From contig NZ_CP019704.1 of NCBI RefSeq assembly GCF_002005425.1, positions 62,001 to 126,000 of the forward strand: a stretch of DNA of 64,000 bases, written 5' to 3'. The notes beneath the pieces were generated by a model that did no database searches, was not told the origin of the DNA, and saw only the letters and a list, made by a program, of their open reading frames with translations. The DNA comes from Polaribacter sp. BM10. GTDB taxonomy: Bacteria; Bacteroidota; Bacteroidia; Flavobacteriales; Flavobacteriaceae. Shown here one piece after another: positions 45,793 to 54,911 of the stretch (the stretch's first letter is position 1; each line of letters begins with the position of its first letter). Both the position numbers and the translations under genes were made by a program.

Positions 45793-47421
45793 TTAAACTT
45801 GTAAAACTCCCATATTAAATTGTTTTTCAATAGGAGCGTGGTTTGCTGCTTCAATTCCCATAGAAATCCAAGTTCTGGTATCTAACGGATTAATTACCGC
45901 ATCTGTCCAAATTCTTGCGGCCGCATAATATGGTGAAATTTGTTTATCGTAACGAGATTTTATCTTGTCAAATAATTCGGCTTCTTTTTCTGGAGTAATT
46001 TCTTCACCTCGTTTCTTTAAAGAGGCAGTTTCTATTTGTAATAAAACTTTTGCAGCAGAATTACCACTCATAACAGCTAACTCAGCACTAGGCCATGCAG
46101 CAATTAATCTTGGATCGTAGGCTTTACCGCACATGGCGTAATTACCAGCGCCGTAAGAGTTACCAATAACAATGGTAAATTTTGGCACCACAGAATTACT
46201 AACAGCATTTACCATTTTGGCTCCATCTTTTATGATTCCGCCATGTTCAGATTTAGAACCTACCATAAAACCTGTTACATCCTGTAAGAAAACCAATGGT
46301 ATTTTTTTCTGATTACAATTGGCAATAAAGCGAGTAGCTTTATCTGCAGAATCATTATAGATTACGCCACCAAACTGCATTTCTCCTTTTTTAGTTTTTA
46401 CTAATTTACGTTGATTGGCAACAATACCAACTGCCCAACCATCAATTCTGGCATAACCAGTAATTATGGTTTGCCCATAACCTTCTTTATATTGTTCAAA
46501 TTCAGATTTATCTACCAAACGCTTAATAATTTCTAACATGTCATATTGCGCATTTCTTTCTCTTGGTAAAATTCCGAAAATATCATCTTCATTTTCTTTT
46601 GGCGGAAAAGCTTCAGTTTTACTAAATCCGGCTTTGTCGTAATCGCCAATTTTATCAACAATAAATTTTATTTTGTCTAAAGCATCTTTATCGTCTTTGG
46701 CTTTATAATCTGTTACACCAGAAATTTCGCAATGTGTGGTAGCACCACCTAAAGTTTCGTTGTCTATAGATTCACCAATTGCAGCTTTTACCAAATAACT
46801 TCCTGCTAAAAATATACTTGCAGTTTTATCAACAATTAAAGCCTCGTCACTCATAATTGGTAAATAGGCACCACCAGCAACACAACTGCCCATAACAGCA
46901 GAAATTTGTGTAATACCCATACTGCTCATTATGGCGTTATTTCTAAAAATTCTACCAAAATGTTCTTTGTCTGGAAAAATTTCATCTTGCATTGGTAAAT
47001 AAACACCAGCAGAATCTACCAAGTAAATAATTGGTAATTTATTTTCGATAGAAATTTCTTGAGCACGTAAATTCTTTTTTCCTGTAATAGGAAACCAAGC
47101 ACCAGCTTTAACAGTAGCATCGTTAGCAACAACAATACATTGTTTACCTTTAATGTATCCCATTTTTACAACAACACCACCAGAAGGGCAACCGCCATGT
47201 TCTTCATACATCTCATCACCAGCAAAAGCTCCTATTTCTATAGATTTAGCATTTTTGTCTAACAAATAATCGATTCTTTCACGAGCAGTCATTTTACCTT
47301 TTTCGTGATGTTTATCAATTCTTTTTTGTCCGCCACCTAAATTTACTTTTACTAATCTTTTGCGTAAGTCTGAAGCTAAAAGCTTGTTATAATCTTCGTT
47401 TTTATTGAAGTTAATATCCAT
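45793..47421 (-). CDS. Acyl-CoA carboxylase carboxyltransferase subunit (methylcrotonyl-/propionyl-CoA type)
   Basis: A 542-residue crotonase-fold carboxyltransferase that moves the carboxyl group from carboxybiotin to an acyl-CoA. The N-terminal half has KMTARERIDYLLD, the CoA-site blocks GGCPSGGVV and VDSAGVYLPMQ, and AVMGSCVAGGAYLP. The C-terminal half has LQDVTGFMVG, GAKMVNAVSN, GNSYGAGNYAMCGKAYDPR and the ending YYAAARIWTDAVI. The motifs look closer to methylcrotonyl-CoA carboxylase beta than to propionyl-CoA carboxylase, but substrate cannot be fixed. No biotin carboxylase gene is adjacent, so the alpha subunit is encoded elsewhere. Confidence 0.92.
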   Translation of the reverse strand: MDINFNKNEDYNKLLASDLRKRLVKVNLGGGQKRIDKHHEKGKMTARERIDYLLDKNAKSIEIGAFAGDEMYEEHGGCPSGGVVVKMGYIKGKQCIVVANDATVKAGAWFPITGKKNLRAQEISIENKLPIIYLVDSAGVYLPMQDEIFPDKEHFGRIFRNNAIMSSMGITQISAVMGSCVAGGAYLPIMSDEALIVDKTASIFLAGSYLVKAAIGESIDNETLGGATTHCEISGVTDYKAKDDKDALDKIKFIVDKIGDYDKAGFSKTEAFPPKENEDDIFGILPRERNAQYDMLEIIKRLVDKSEFEQYKEGYGQTIITGYARIDGWAVGIVANQRKLVKTKKGEMQFGGVIYNDSADKATRFIANCNQKKIPLVFLQDVTGFMVGSKSEHGGIIKDGAKMVNAVSNSVVPKFTIVIGNSYGAGNYAMCGKAYDPRLIAAWPSAELAVMSGNSAAKVLLQIETASLKKRGEEITPEKEAELFDKIKSRYDKQISPYYAAARIWTDAVINPLDTRTWISMGIEAANHAPIEKQFNMGVLQV

Positions 47422-47537
47422 AGGAAATCTTTTCTTAGTTTTTGCTAAATTAATAAATATACTTGTGAAATTCTTCTTAAAACCTCTAGTTTTTAAGTAA
47501 ATGTTTAACGATTTTTGCTAAATATGTAATTTAATTG

Positions 47538-50500
47538 CTATTTTCTTAGCAAAGAGAAATTTCCTCTCTTAGAAATGATGGGTTTACTGCTATCCACAGG
47601 AATTAAATTTACCGAATACCAATAACTGCCAGAAGGAAGTATTTTACCATTACTTGTACCATTCCAGCCGTTGCTATCTAAAGGAATTTCGGCTAAAAGT
47701 TTTCCGTATCTATCAAAAATTCTTAGAGAAGTGGCTTTATAAAAAGTATTATTAACACCTTTTATTTGCCACGTATCATTAACTCCGTCTTCATTTGGTG
47801 TAAAAAATTTTGGATACTCTATTAAAGAAACTAAAAGTTTAGCAGTACCACAACCATCTTTATTTTCGACAACAACATTGTAAATTCCTCCTTTAAGATT
47901 AGAAAAAATATTATTTTCTTGAAAAGAACGGATTATGTTGCCATTTTCATCTTCTAGAGCATATTCAAAAGTTTCGTTTATGGTTGGATTTTTCGGAATA
48001 TCAATTTCGATACTTAAACCAGAACTAGAATTTGTGGTATCATCTATAACTTTTACAAAGGCTTGGTCTAATTGGTCGAAACCAGATTTTTGAACTACAA
48101 TCGTTTTAGAATTTTCGCAAATTGTATTGTCTTTACTAAACGCAGTTACTGTATATTTTCCTCCGTCAGAAATTTGTATTGATGTTGAATTTCCACCTAT
48201 TGGTGTTCCATTCTCATTTCTCCAAACGTAATTGTAATCATCTGCAGGATTCTTCACTTCTAAATTATAAGGAATATTTTTAGCGCATATAATTATAGGG
48301 TCGTTTGGTGCTTCACCTTCGACTTCAAACACAGGAATAGTGTTCGTTTTTAAAAAGAGTTTGCCAATTCCTTCACAATTATTATTGTTCTTATTTTTAA
48401 TTTTGATAAAAATAGTTTGATTGTAAGCGTAAGCCGGATCTGAGTTGTTTCTATAGTTTGAGATATCAATTATTGGGTTTACAGCTGCGTTTCTGTCGTC
48501 TGCATTTTTGTAAAATGATACAATTATATCAGATTGAATTGCAGTTGGAAATTTGTTTATTATTTCTTGTCTTGCGGCGCTAAAATTGAAATTTGTAATT
48601 CCGTCTATGTCAGAATTATCAACATTATCATTGCCGTTTATGTCTAAAAAATCATCACAAGATTCAAATGTTTTGTCATAATCTACATCAGTAACATAAG
48701 CTGCATTAATTTCTATTTTAGAAATTGTATAACAATCAAATTCAGAAATTGTACGAACCCAAGCTTCGGCATAACCAGCAGTTACCGGGTAATGTTCTTT
48801 ATCTGTTATTTCTGATGTACCATTAATAGCGTCTGTTTCTGTTTTGTAATATTTAAAACTATGAGTTGAGTTGTTGCTTATATTTATTTCCGCTTCGGTA
48901 AGATTTACTACAGTATTTTCACTCGGATCATCGGCACATTGTAAAATTGTTGCAACCGGATTCAAAATTTCGGGTTTACGATTTACGGTAATTTTTACCG
49001 CATTTGAAGTTACATTACATGCGTTACCGGTTCTCGATAAAATGACTCTAAATTGATGATTATTATAACTTTGTAAAACATTATTAATTTGAAGGTCTTT
49101 AGTTAGTGTGCCGCTATAAATTGTATTGTTACTTAATGTGGTAAAACTACTACCATTGTCTGTAGATAGTTGCCACTCATAAGCATCTGCAGTTGCATCG
49201 ATTGTTAAAATACCTATGGTTTCTTCGCACAATATAAAGTCTTGAAAAGGTATATTTATATTTATAGGAGCAGAGGTTATGTAGTCTAAATCTGGAGATG
49301 TATATCCATCAGAATTATTAATTACTTTACCATTATTATTTACATCAAAAGTTGATGTATCTAGAATTCCGTTATTGTCATTGTCATTAAAACCAGCTTC
49401 AAAAACATCAAAACACGCATCATTATCTGCGTCTAACTCAGTAAAATTAAAGATAGAATCTGCATCTGAATCTAAAATTGTATAATTTATTAGTGTACTA
49501 GATTCTTCTAAGGAGTCCTCTAATCCGTTATTATTAATGTCTGTAAATGTAATTAGAATTCCGTTAGAGTTTATGTTTTTATCATGGTTGGCTTCAGTAG
49601 CATCAAAAATTCCGTCATTATCAGCATCTACATCCAAATAGTTTTTTATGCCATCATTATCGGTATCTAAATTGGTTGTGTTAGAGTTGAAAACATCATC
49701 AATACCATCAGAATTTGTATCAGTATTTAATAAGGTTATTTCTTTACCATAAGCATCAAAAAGATCTGGAATTCCATCGTTATCAGAATCAAGATCAAAT
49801 AGATCTTCTACACCATCATTATCTGAGTCTCTAGAAAAGCATGTAATCGCATAATTACCATTAAAAGTCGAAGCATCTGTATTTGTTGCGGAATGATAAA
49901 AATGAATTTCATTGATTTGATTTGCTACAAATTGAAATGTACTTGCTGTACCAGCAATTGATGTGTTGTATTTAAACTTTATTTCGGAAGCAGAAAATTG
50001 TGTAATTCCAGATTCGTAAATATTATCATTATTTGTATCTACCAATAATTGATTGTCTGGATTTAAGAGTGTGATATTTTTATTTTCTGGTTTAATTTTT
50101 ATAATAAAATATTCATCTTCTTTAACTTGATGAGTTGCCGAAATTGTTTGTTTTAAACTAAAATTTATGTTTTGAGAAAAACTTAATTTAAATTCATTTA
50201 CCGCATTTATATCATTTATTAATGTACTTGTAAAATCACCATTATTAGTACCTGAAAAAGAATTATTAGTATCGCTTTGCATAAGAAAAGACGTTGTAAT
50301 TATGTCTTTAACTGTGCCGTCTTCTAAAATTACGATAGGCGTATCTAGGTTAGAAAGGTTTATGTTGGCGTTGCCAAGAGATTCATCACAATTTAAAATT
50401 CCGTCGTTGTCGATATCTAAATCAATATTATCTATAATTCCGTCACTATCGTAATCATCAGGGCAAATATTTACCAAAATTTCATTTGAAATATATTGGT

Positions 50501-52118
50501 TGTTAGAACAAGTTATTTTTCCTATCAACCTATACTTACCAGGTTCTGAAATTAAAGGTTTGTATGACGAGGCGTTACTTTTAAAATCCCAATTATTTAT
50601 TAGTTCGTTAAAATATTGCCATTCAATTCCACCATCAAAAACAGTTGTATTTGCTGCATTTAAAGTAAGATCGTTTCCTAAGCAATTACCAAGTGAAGAG
50701 ATGTTAACATCAAAATTTATTTCTGGATTAGACGGAAAACCAGAATAAAAACTACCAGAAGAAGCAGCACCATTTTGATTAAAATAAGCGCAATAAAGTT
50801 CTTCGCTACTTTCTATGGATATATTTCCGGTTAAATCGGAGACTTGATAAGTTACATAATCTGTATTTCCATCAACATTAAATGGGCCGGTTGTGTTAAA
50901 ATTAGATATTACTTTAGAGTTTATTTTTAAAGTTGCATTTTTATTAGTTACTATTGTTACACCGCCTGCAAAATCTACATTACCAATACTTTCTATATTT
51001 GGTATATTATCTACCTTACCTCTGCTTTCGCAATTTAAAGGAGGTACAAAAAATAAACCTTGATTTGCTTCACTGTTATTTGCGCCAACGCCTTGGTAAG
51101 CAAAGGCAGGTTTAGAGGTTTCTACAAACATATTACCAAACGTATTGTACTCATCTCCTTCTATAAGAGTATAGTCTCCTTTATCAAGAGTCGTAAATAG
51201 ACCTTCACCATTTATTCTTACCTCTGTATTGTCTTCGTGAGCGACAATTAGAACATTTTCCCAATTATTATTTCCGTCACCTTTTACAAATATATATTCA
51301 CTACCAGTTTTACTGGGAATCATTAATTTTTCGATACCAACAATTTGATCAAAACCATAATCTCTTCCGCCACCGTCATGAAAACTTCCATTCGTTGAAC
51401 CAGAGTTAACAACTATTGGTTTATCAGATTCTATCAGAGCACCAATTAATCCATCTCTATTTATGGTGTTTTCAAAACTATTTGCGGCAACAATATAGCT
51501 TTCGCCTTCATTTAAATTTATAGTAATTGGTAATGTACCGCTATAATTTTTTATTGAAATTCCGGTTGGTATATCAGAAAAAACAACTTTTGTATTATTT
51601 TCTGTAGCCATAACAGATATAAAACTTAAATAATTGTCTTGAGGATTTTGATTCGTAAACATACCGGCTCTAAAGGTTTTTCCTAAAGCAGCATTTCCTT
51701 TACTTACCAATGCGCCCGCTTGCGCGCCACCGCCAGCTAAAACTCTTACAGACACGTAAATTGCATCATTGGCCTCTATAATGTAACCTTTATTGTTTGT
51801 AATTTGACTAGTTGAGGGTGATGCTACAAATAACTGAGTATTACCGGTGCCAATAGGTATTTCTTTTGGATCTGAGTTTGAAACTACACCTTGTAGAATA
51901 GAAGTACTCGGTTGACCAACGGGTATAATCTTATAAGTAACATTTGTGTTACTTGGTGTAGAAATGTATAAATATTGATTTTCTGGATTTGCGTTGCCAA
52001 ACTCGGCACTAGTTAATGGCGGAATAAAGTGCTTTTTACTTAATTGCGCATAGCTATTTTCTACAAGAGTAAAACAGATTGAAAAAAAAAAGATTATTAA
52101 GGTTGTTTTTTTAAACAT
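47538..52118 (-). CDS. Large T9SS type B (gliding motility-associated C-terminal domain) surface protein
   Basis: A 1526-residue secreted protein. After the signal peptide (ends NSYAQ) comes a beta-rich N-terminal half with an IgGFc-binding-like region (VLAGGGAQAGALVSKG). The middle carries many thrombospondin type 3-like calcium-binding repeats: DYDSDGIIDNID, DNDGVEDLFDLDSDNDGIPD, DADNDGIFDATE and others. Then come Ig/PKD-like modules, and a C-terminal CHU_C/type B sorting domain: FFTPNEDGVNDTWQIKG, IFDRYGKLL and GWNGTSNGKILPSGSYWYSV. It is therefore probably exported by the type IX system and displayed or shed. Its ligand is unknown. It stands alone on the minus strand between two non-coding gaps. 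Confidence 0.85.
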   Translation of the reverse strand: MFKKTTLIIFFFSICFTLVENSYAQLSKKHFIPPLTSAEFGNANPENQYLYISTPSNTNVTYKIIPVGQPSTSILQGVVSNSDPKEIPIGTGNTQLFVASPSTSQITNNKGYIIEANDAIYVSVRVLAGGGAQAGALVSKGNAALGKTFRAGMFTNQNPQDNYLSFISVMATENNTKVVFSDIPTGISIKNYSGTLPITINLNEGESYIVAANSFENTINRDGLIGALIESDKPIVVNSGSTNGSFHDGGGRDYGFDQIVGIEKLMIPSKTGSEYIFVKGDGNNNWENVLIVAHEDNTEVRINGEGLFTTLDKGDYTLIEGDEYNTFGNMFVETSKPAFAYQGVGANNSEANQGLFFVPPLNCESRGKVDNIPNIESIGNVDFAGGVTIVTNKNATLKINSKVISNFNTTGPFNVDGNTDYVTYQVSDLTGNISIESSEELYCAYFNQNGAASSGSFYSGFPSNPEINFDVNISSLGNCLGNDLTLNAANTTVFDGGIEWQYFNELINNWDFKSNASSYKPLISEPGKYRLIGKITCSNNQYISNEILVNICPDDYDSDGIIDNIDLDIDNDGILNCDESLGNANINLSNLDTPIVILEDGTVKDIITTSFLMQSDTNNSFSGTNNGDFTSTLINDINAVNEFKLSFSQNINFSLKQTISATHQVKEDEYFIIKIKPENKNITLLNPDNQLLVDTNNDNIYESGITQFSASEIKFKYNTSIAGTASTFQFVANQINEIHFYHSATNTDASTFNGNYAITCFSRDSDNDGVEDLFDLDSDNDGIPDLFDAYGKEITLLNTDTNSDGIDDVFNSNTTNLDTDNDGIKNYLDVDADNDGIFDATEANHDKNINSNGILITFTDINNNGLEDSLEESSTLINYTILDSDADSIFNFTELDADNDACFDVFEAGFNDNDNNGILDTSTFDVNNNGKVINNSDGYTSPDLDYITSAPININIPFQDFILCEETIGILTIDATADAYEWQLSTDNGSSFTTLSNNTIYSGTLTKDLQINNVLQSYNNHQFRVILSRTGNACNVTSNAVKITVNRKPEILNPVATILQCADDPSENTVVNLTEAEINISNNSTHSFKYYKTETDAINGTSEITDKEHYPVTAGYAEAWVRTISEFDCYTISKIEINAAYVTDVDYDKTFESCDDFLDINGNDNVDNSDIDGITNFNFSAARQEIINKFPTAIQSDIIVSFYKNADDRNAAVNPIIDISNYRNNSDPAYAYNQTIFIKIKNKNNNNCEGIGKLFLKTNTIPVFEVEGEAPNDPIIICAKNIPYNLEVKNPADDYNYVWRNENGTPIGGNSTSIQISDGGKYTVTAFSKDNTICENSKTIVVQKSGFDQLDQAFVKVIDDTTNSSSGLSIEIDIPKNPTINETFEYALEDENGNIIRSFQENNIFSNLKGGIYNVVVENKDGCGTAKLLVSLIEYPKFFTPNEDGVNDTWQIKGVNNTFYKATSLRIFDRYGKLLAEIPLDSNGWNGTSNGKILPSGSYWYSVNLIPVDSSKPIISKRGNFSLLRK

Positions 52119-52311
52119 GTAGAAAAATTATTTGAGTTAAAAATAATAAGAAATTAAGAAATATTTTATAAACTTTTAAAAACTTTATTTTTTTTGTAAC
52201 AAAAAAGAATTTAAGGCAACATATATGTAAAGTAAATATTCTTTTTTTGAAAAAAAATAACGAAATTGCTACACTTAAAAAAATTGTTCAACTTAAAAAA
52301 TACAATGCAAT

Positions 52312-53655
52312 ATGTCTGATGATTTTGATTTATTAGAAACCAATTCAACACAAAAAACAGAAAAAGTAGATGTAAACTGGGGGAAAGCTATTGATACCAT
52401 GAAATCGAAACTTTCTCAAGAAGAAGATCCAGAAAAACGTCAAAAGATCTTAAATGCAACTTTAGATGATGTTGTAGATATGGCAAAAGAAGACAGAACT
52501 TCTTTACTAGATGCTATTAAAGATTTAACAGATTATCAAGACGAAGTAGGTATTAAGTTCGAAGGCTTTTCGGCATTAAACGAAGCAGAACAAAAAGTAA
52601 TAGACGATGCCCAAAAAGCATTAGAAAGAGCAAGAGTAGAGTTAGAAGACGCACAAAATAAACCAGATACTTGGTGGAATAATTTATGGGGAAGAAAATC
52701 TAAAATTAAAAAAGAAGAAATGGAATTTGCAGCAGCAGAAAAAGTACGTGCTGGTGCAGACAATAAAGCAAAAGCACTATTTCAGCAACGTATAGAAAGT
52801 GCAGATATACAAACACTTTTAGGAGAACTTTCTTTTAAATCTCAAGCAGCGGTTACACGTTTAAAAAACAGAGAAGTAGAAATAAAAGAAGTAGAAGAAA
52901 AGCTAAAAACTGCCATTGTAGAAGCTTCTAAAAACCATACCAAAGCTTTAGAAAAAAAGAAAGAGGTAGAAGACAAGCTAGAAGAACAATACGCATTGTT
53001 AAAACAAGCAAGACAAGAATTAGATGAAATTGCAGACAAACAATCTACAGCATACTCAGAAGCAATAGGTAAAGTAACAGCAATAGAACAAAAAGTAGAA
53101 GAGTTAGAAGGCCTTAAAAATGCTTATACAACACTTGCAGCATCTAAAGATAGCTTTGTACATAAACACAATTTAACAATTAAAGTTTTAACTTCTTTGC
53201 GCTCTAATTTACAAACGCATAGAGCAAAATTAAAAAGTGATACCGAAGAAAGATTAAAATATTACGATGGTTATATTGTAGCATTAAAAGCAAGAACAGA
53301 TCAAGAATTTGCAGCAATTTTAGAGCATTTAGGTGTAAAAACAGATGAACATATTGGTGAAACTTTAGCATCTATGCACTCGGCAAGTGCAAGAGCTCGT
53401 CAAGACATGATGGATAATATTCCGGTTCACGAAAAAGTAATGAAAGGTGTTTATAGCACATATGCAGAAGCATTGCATGAAATTAGAGAGAAAGATGTAG
53501 ACATTCAAAAAAACTTTGCAGACAGATATGGTATCGATATGAAAGAAATTTTCGAAGACTACTACAAAGCAGATGCAAATGCACCAACAGGAGACGGTGC
53601 AACACCAGCAGAAACTCCAAAACCAACAAGTTCTAACGACGATATGTTGTCTTAA
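52312..53655 (+). CDS. Long coiled-coil protein of unknown function, first gene of AAA+ cluster
   Basis: A 447-residue soluble, highly charged, almost entirely helical protein. Residues about 85-300 carry long heptad stretches (EAEQKVIDDAQKALERARVE, KEVEEKLKTAIVEA, KKKEVEDKLEEQY), interrupted by a Trp-rich break (PDTWWNNLWGRK, about 117-128). A second helical domain (about 300-420) contains YYDGYIVALKARTDQEF and VHEKVMKGVYSTYAEAL; the tail is Pro/Thr/Ser-rich. There is no signal peptide or membrane helix. I do not recognise the family; long coiled coils of this sort are sometimes labelled microtubule-binding-like or compared with TelA, but I cannot support either. It heads a co-directional run that includes an AAA+ ATPase. 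The ATG has no clear RBS. Confidence 0.75.
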   Translation: MSDDFDLLETNSTQKTEKVDVNWGKAIDTMKSKLSQEEDPEKRQKILNATLDDVVDMAKEDRTSLLDAIKDLTDYQDEVGIKFEGFSALNEAEQKVIDDAQKALERARVELEDAQNKPDTWWNNLWGRKSKIKKEEMEFAAAEKVRAGADNKAKALFQQRIESADIQTLLGELSFKSQAAVTRLKNREVEIKEVEEKLKTAIVEASKNHTKALEKKKEVEDKLEEQYALLKQARQELDEIADKQSTAYSEAIGKVTAIEQKVEELEGLKNAYTTLAASKDSFVHKHNLTIKVLTSLRSNLQTHRAKLKSDTEERLKYYDGYIVALKARTDQEFAAILEHLGVKTDEHIGETLASMHSASARARQDMMDNIPVHEKVMKGVYSTYAEALHEIREKDVDIQKNFADRYGIDMKEIFEDYYKADANAPTGDGATPAETPKPTSSNDDMLS

Positions 53656-53663
53656 AAAAATAA

Positions 53664-53754
53664 GGGCGTTTCCCCGATGGAAAATCGGGGTCAGGCTTTT
53701 CATTGTATCTTTTTATCGTACCTCAAAAAAGGATGCCATTACAATCCTTAACGC
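53664..53754 (+). repeat. Dispersed structured repeat, copy B
   Basis: Second copy of the element at 767-860, in the same orientation. GCGTT (53666-53670) pairs with AACGC (53750-53754). The first hairpin is CCCCGAT (53672-53678) with ATCGGGG (53684-53690), sequence-unrelated to that of copy A but again perfect. The second is formed by ATCTTTTT and AAAAAAGGAT, closed by GGC/GCC. The blocks CTTTTCATTGTATC, GGATGCCATT and CAATC are shared nearly base for base. It starts 8 nt after the coiled-coil gene stop and ends 56 nt before the next start. Confidence 0.8.
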
Positions 53755-53810
53755 AGGCTTGTTTACCAAAACAAATCAATTTATAAGCTTTAAGAATATC
53801 AAATTAAAAC

Positions 53811-54854
53811 ATGATTACAACACCTTTAGATTCTGCAGTACTAGACTCAAAAGAACAATATGTTTTTTATCATAAAATGGTAGATTTTGTTTTAAAAGAA
53901 CTCATTGTAAGTGTACAACAAGAAAAACTTTGCACACAACAAGAGTTGCTAATTTTTAAACAATACTCAGATTTACTTTTATATTCTATAGAAGCCATGC
54001 GTATAAAGTATATGTACGATGAGGAAGACAATATGAAAGTAGATTTAACAGATTCTGGTTTTCCTAATTATTTAGAATTTAGATTTTTATACAACGATCT
54101 AGAATTAAGAAATGAGTATTTAGATAAATTTACAAGTGTAGACACTTTAAAAGAATCTTTTTTAAATACGCTTTTAGTTAAAAAAGAACCAATAAGAAGG
54201 TTAGATTTATTTAAAGCAGCTTCTTTAGTCTACTATTCATCCGTAGATAAAAAATATATATTTAACAGATTTGTACAAGGTAAAATTTTAGAAGCACCAA
54301 GAGATGCAAATTATCAATACTTAACAAGTTGGAGTTTTTATGACGTTAGCCAAAACAGGCCTTTTATTTGTTATATGTACTTTAATTACAAAGGTAATAA
54401 TGCTTTAAAAGATAGAGATAAAATCTATCAGACTTTAAAAGAAACAGCAGATAGAGAAATGTCTTTAGATACAATGGCATATAATATCGACAGAAAGTTA
54501 GTCGATTTAGAACCAAAACATATCAAAAGAATAGATTTAGGACCCTTGCATAATGTTTTTGCAAAAGATGAAAATAAAATTACACATGCAATTTTAAGCG
54601 CAATTGCAAGAAAAGAAATTCCGTTAGAATCTTATGCTTTATCTTTAAAAATCGATGAGGTTTTTTCTGGAGAAACCTTTACAGAAGGCGGATTTTTCTC
54701 AAAACAAACCATGCAAAAATGGAGCGAAGTTATTCAACAAAAATACGTTTTTGCACCGCATAGAATTATTCAGCTTTTACACAATACAGCACCAGAAGTA
54801 TTGCACAAACTAGCTAGAAACCCAATAGAATTAGCTAGTTTAAAAATGCAATAG
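53811..54854 (+). CDS. Conserved-looking protein of unknown function in AAA+ cluster
   Basis: A 347-residue soluble protein without signal peptide or membrane helix. The N-terminal third is helical (FYHKMVDFVLKELI, LLLYSIEAMRIKYMYD). The middle shows mixed strands (NRPFICYMYFNYKGN), and the C-terminal third is helical with FAPHRIIQLLHNTAPEVLHKL. I recognise no catalytic motif and no family. It lies between the coiled-coil gene (155 nt, containing repeat copy B) and the AAA+ ATPase gene (57 nt) on the same strand, so it is likely part of the same functional set. Codon use matches its neighbours, so there is no sign of recent transfer. Confidence 0.7.
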   Translation: MITTPLDSAVLDSKEQYVFYHKMVDFVLKELIVSVQQEKLCTQQELLIFKQYSDLLLYSIEAMRIKYMYDEEDNMKVDLTDSGFPNYLEFRFLYNDLELRNEYLDKFTSVDTLKESFLNTLLVKKEPIRRLDLFKAASLVYYSSVDKKYIFNRFVQGKILEAPRDANYQYLTSWSFYDVSQNRPFICYMYFNYKGNNALKDRDKIYQTLKETADREMSLDTMAYNIDRKLVDLEPKHIKRIDLGPLHNVFAKDENKITHAILSAIARKEIPLESYALSLKIDEVFSGETFTEGGFFSKQTMQKWSEVIQQKYVFAPHRIIQLLHNTAPEVLHKLARNPIELASLKMQ

Positions 54855-54911
54855 AAATTTAAAAATACAAATTGCTAACTGTTATAGAATCATAGTAAAA
54901 TTAGAAAAAGA

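Noticed and set aside
52312-53655. Assignment of the coiled-coil protein to TelA tellurite resistance or microtubule-binding families
   Set aside because: Only general coiled-coil character supports it; I see no family-specific motif, and no ter genes are nearby.
53365-53875. ORFs on both strands around repeat copy B
   Set aside because: The minus-strand frame (Cys/His-rich) is antisense to the coiled-coil gene, and the plus-strand frame runs through the repeat; codon use and composition are unlike real genes here.
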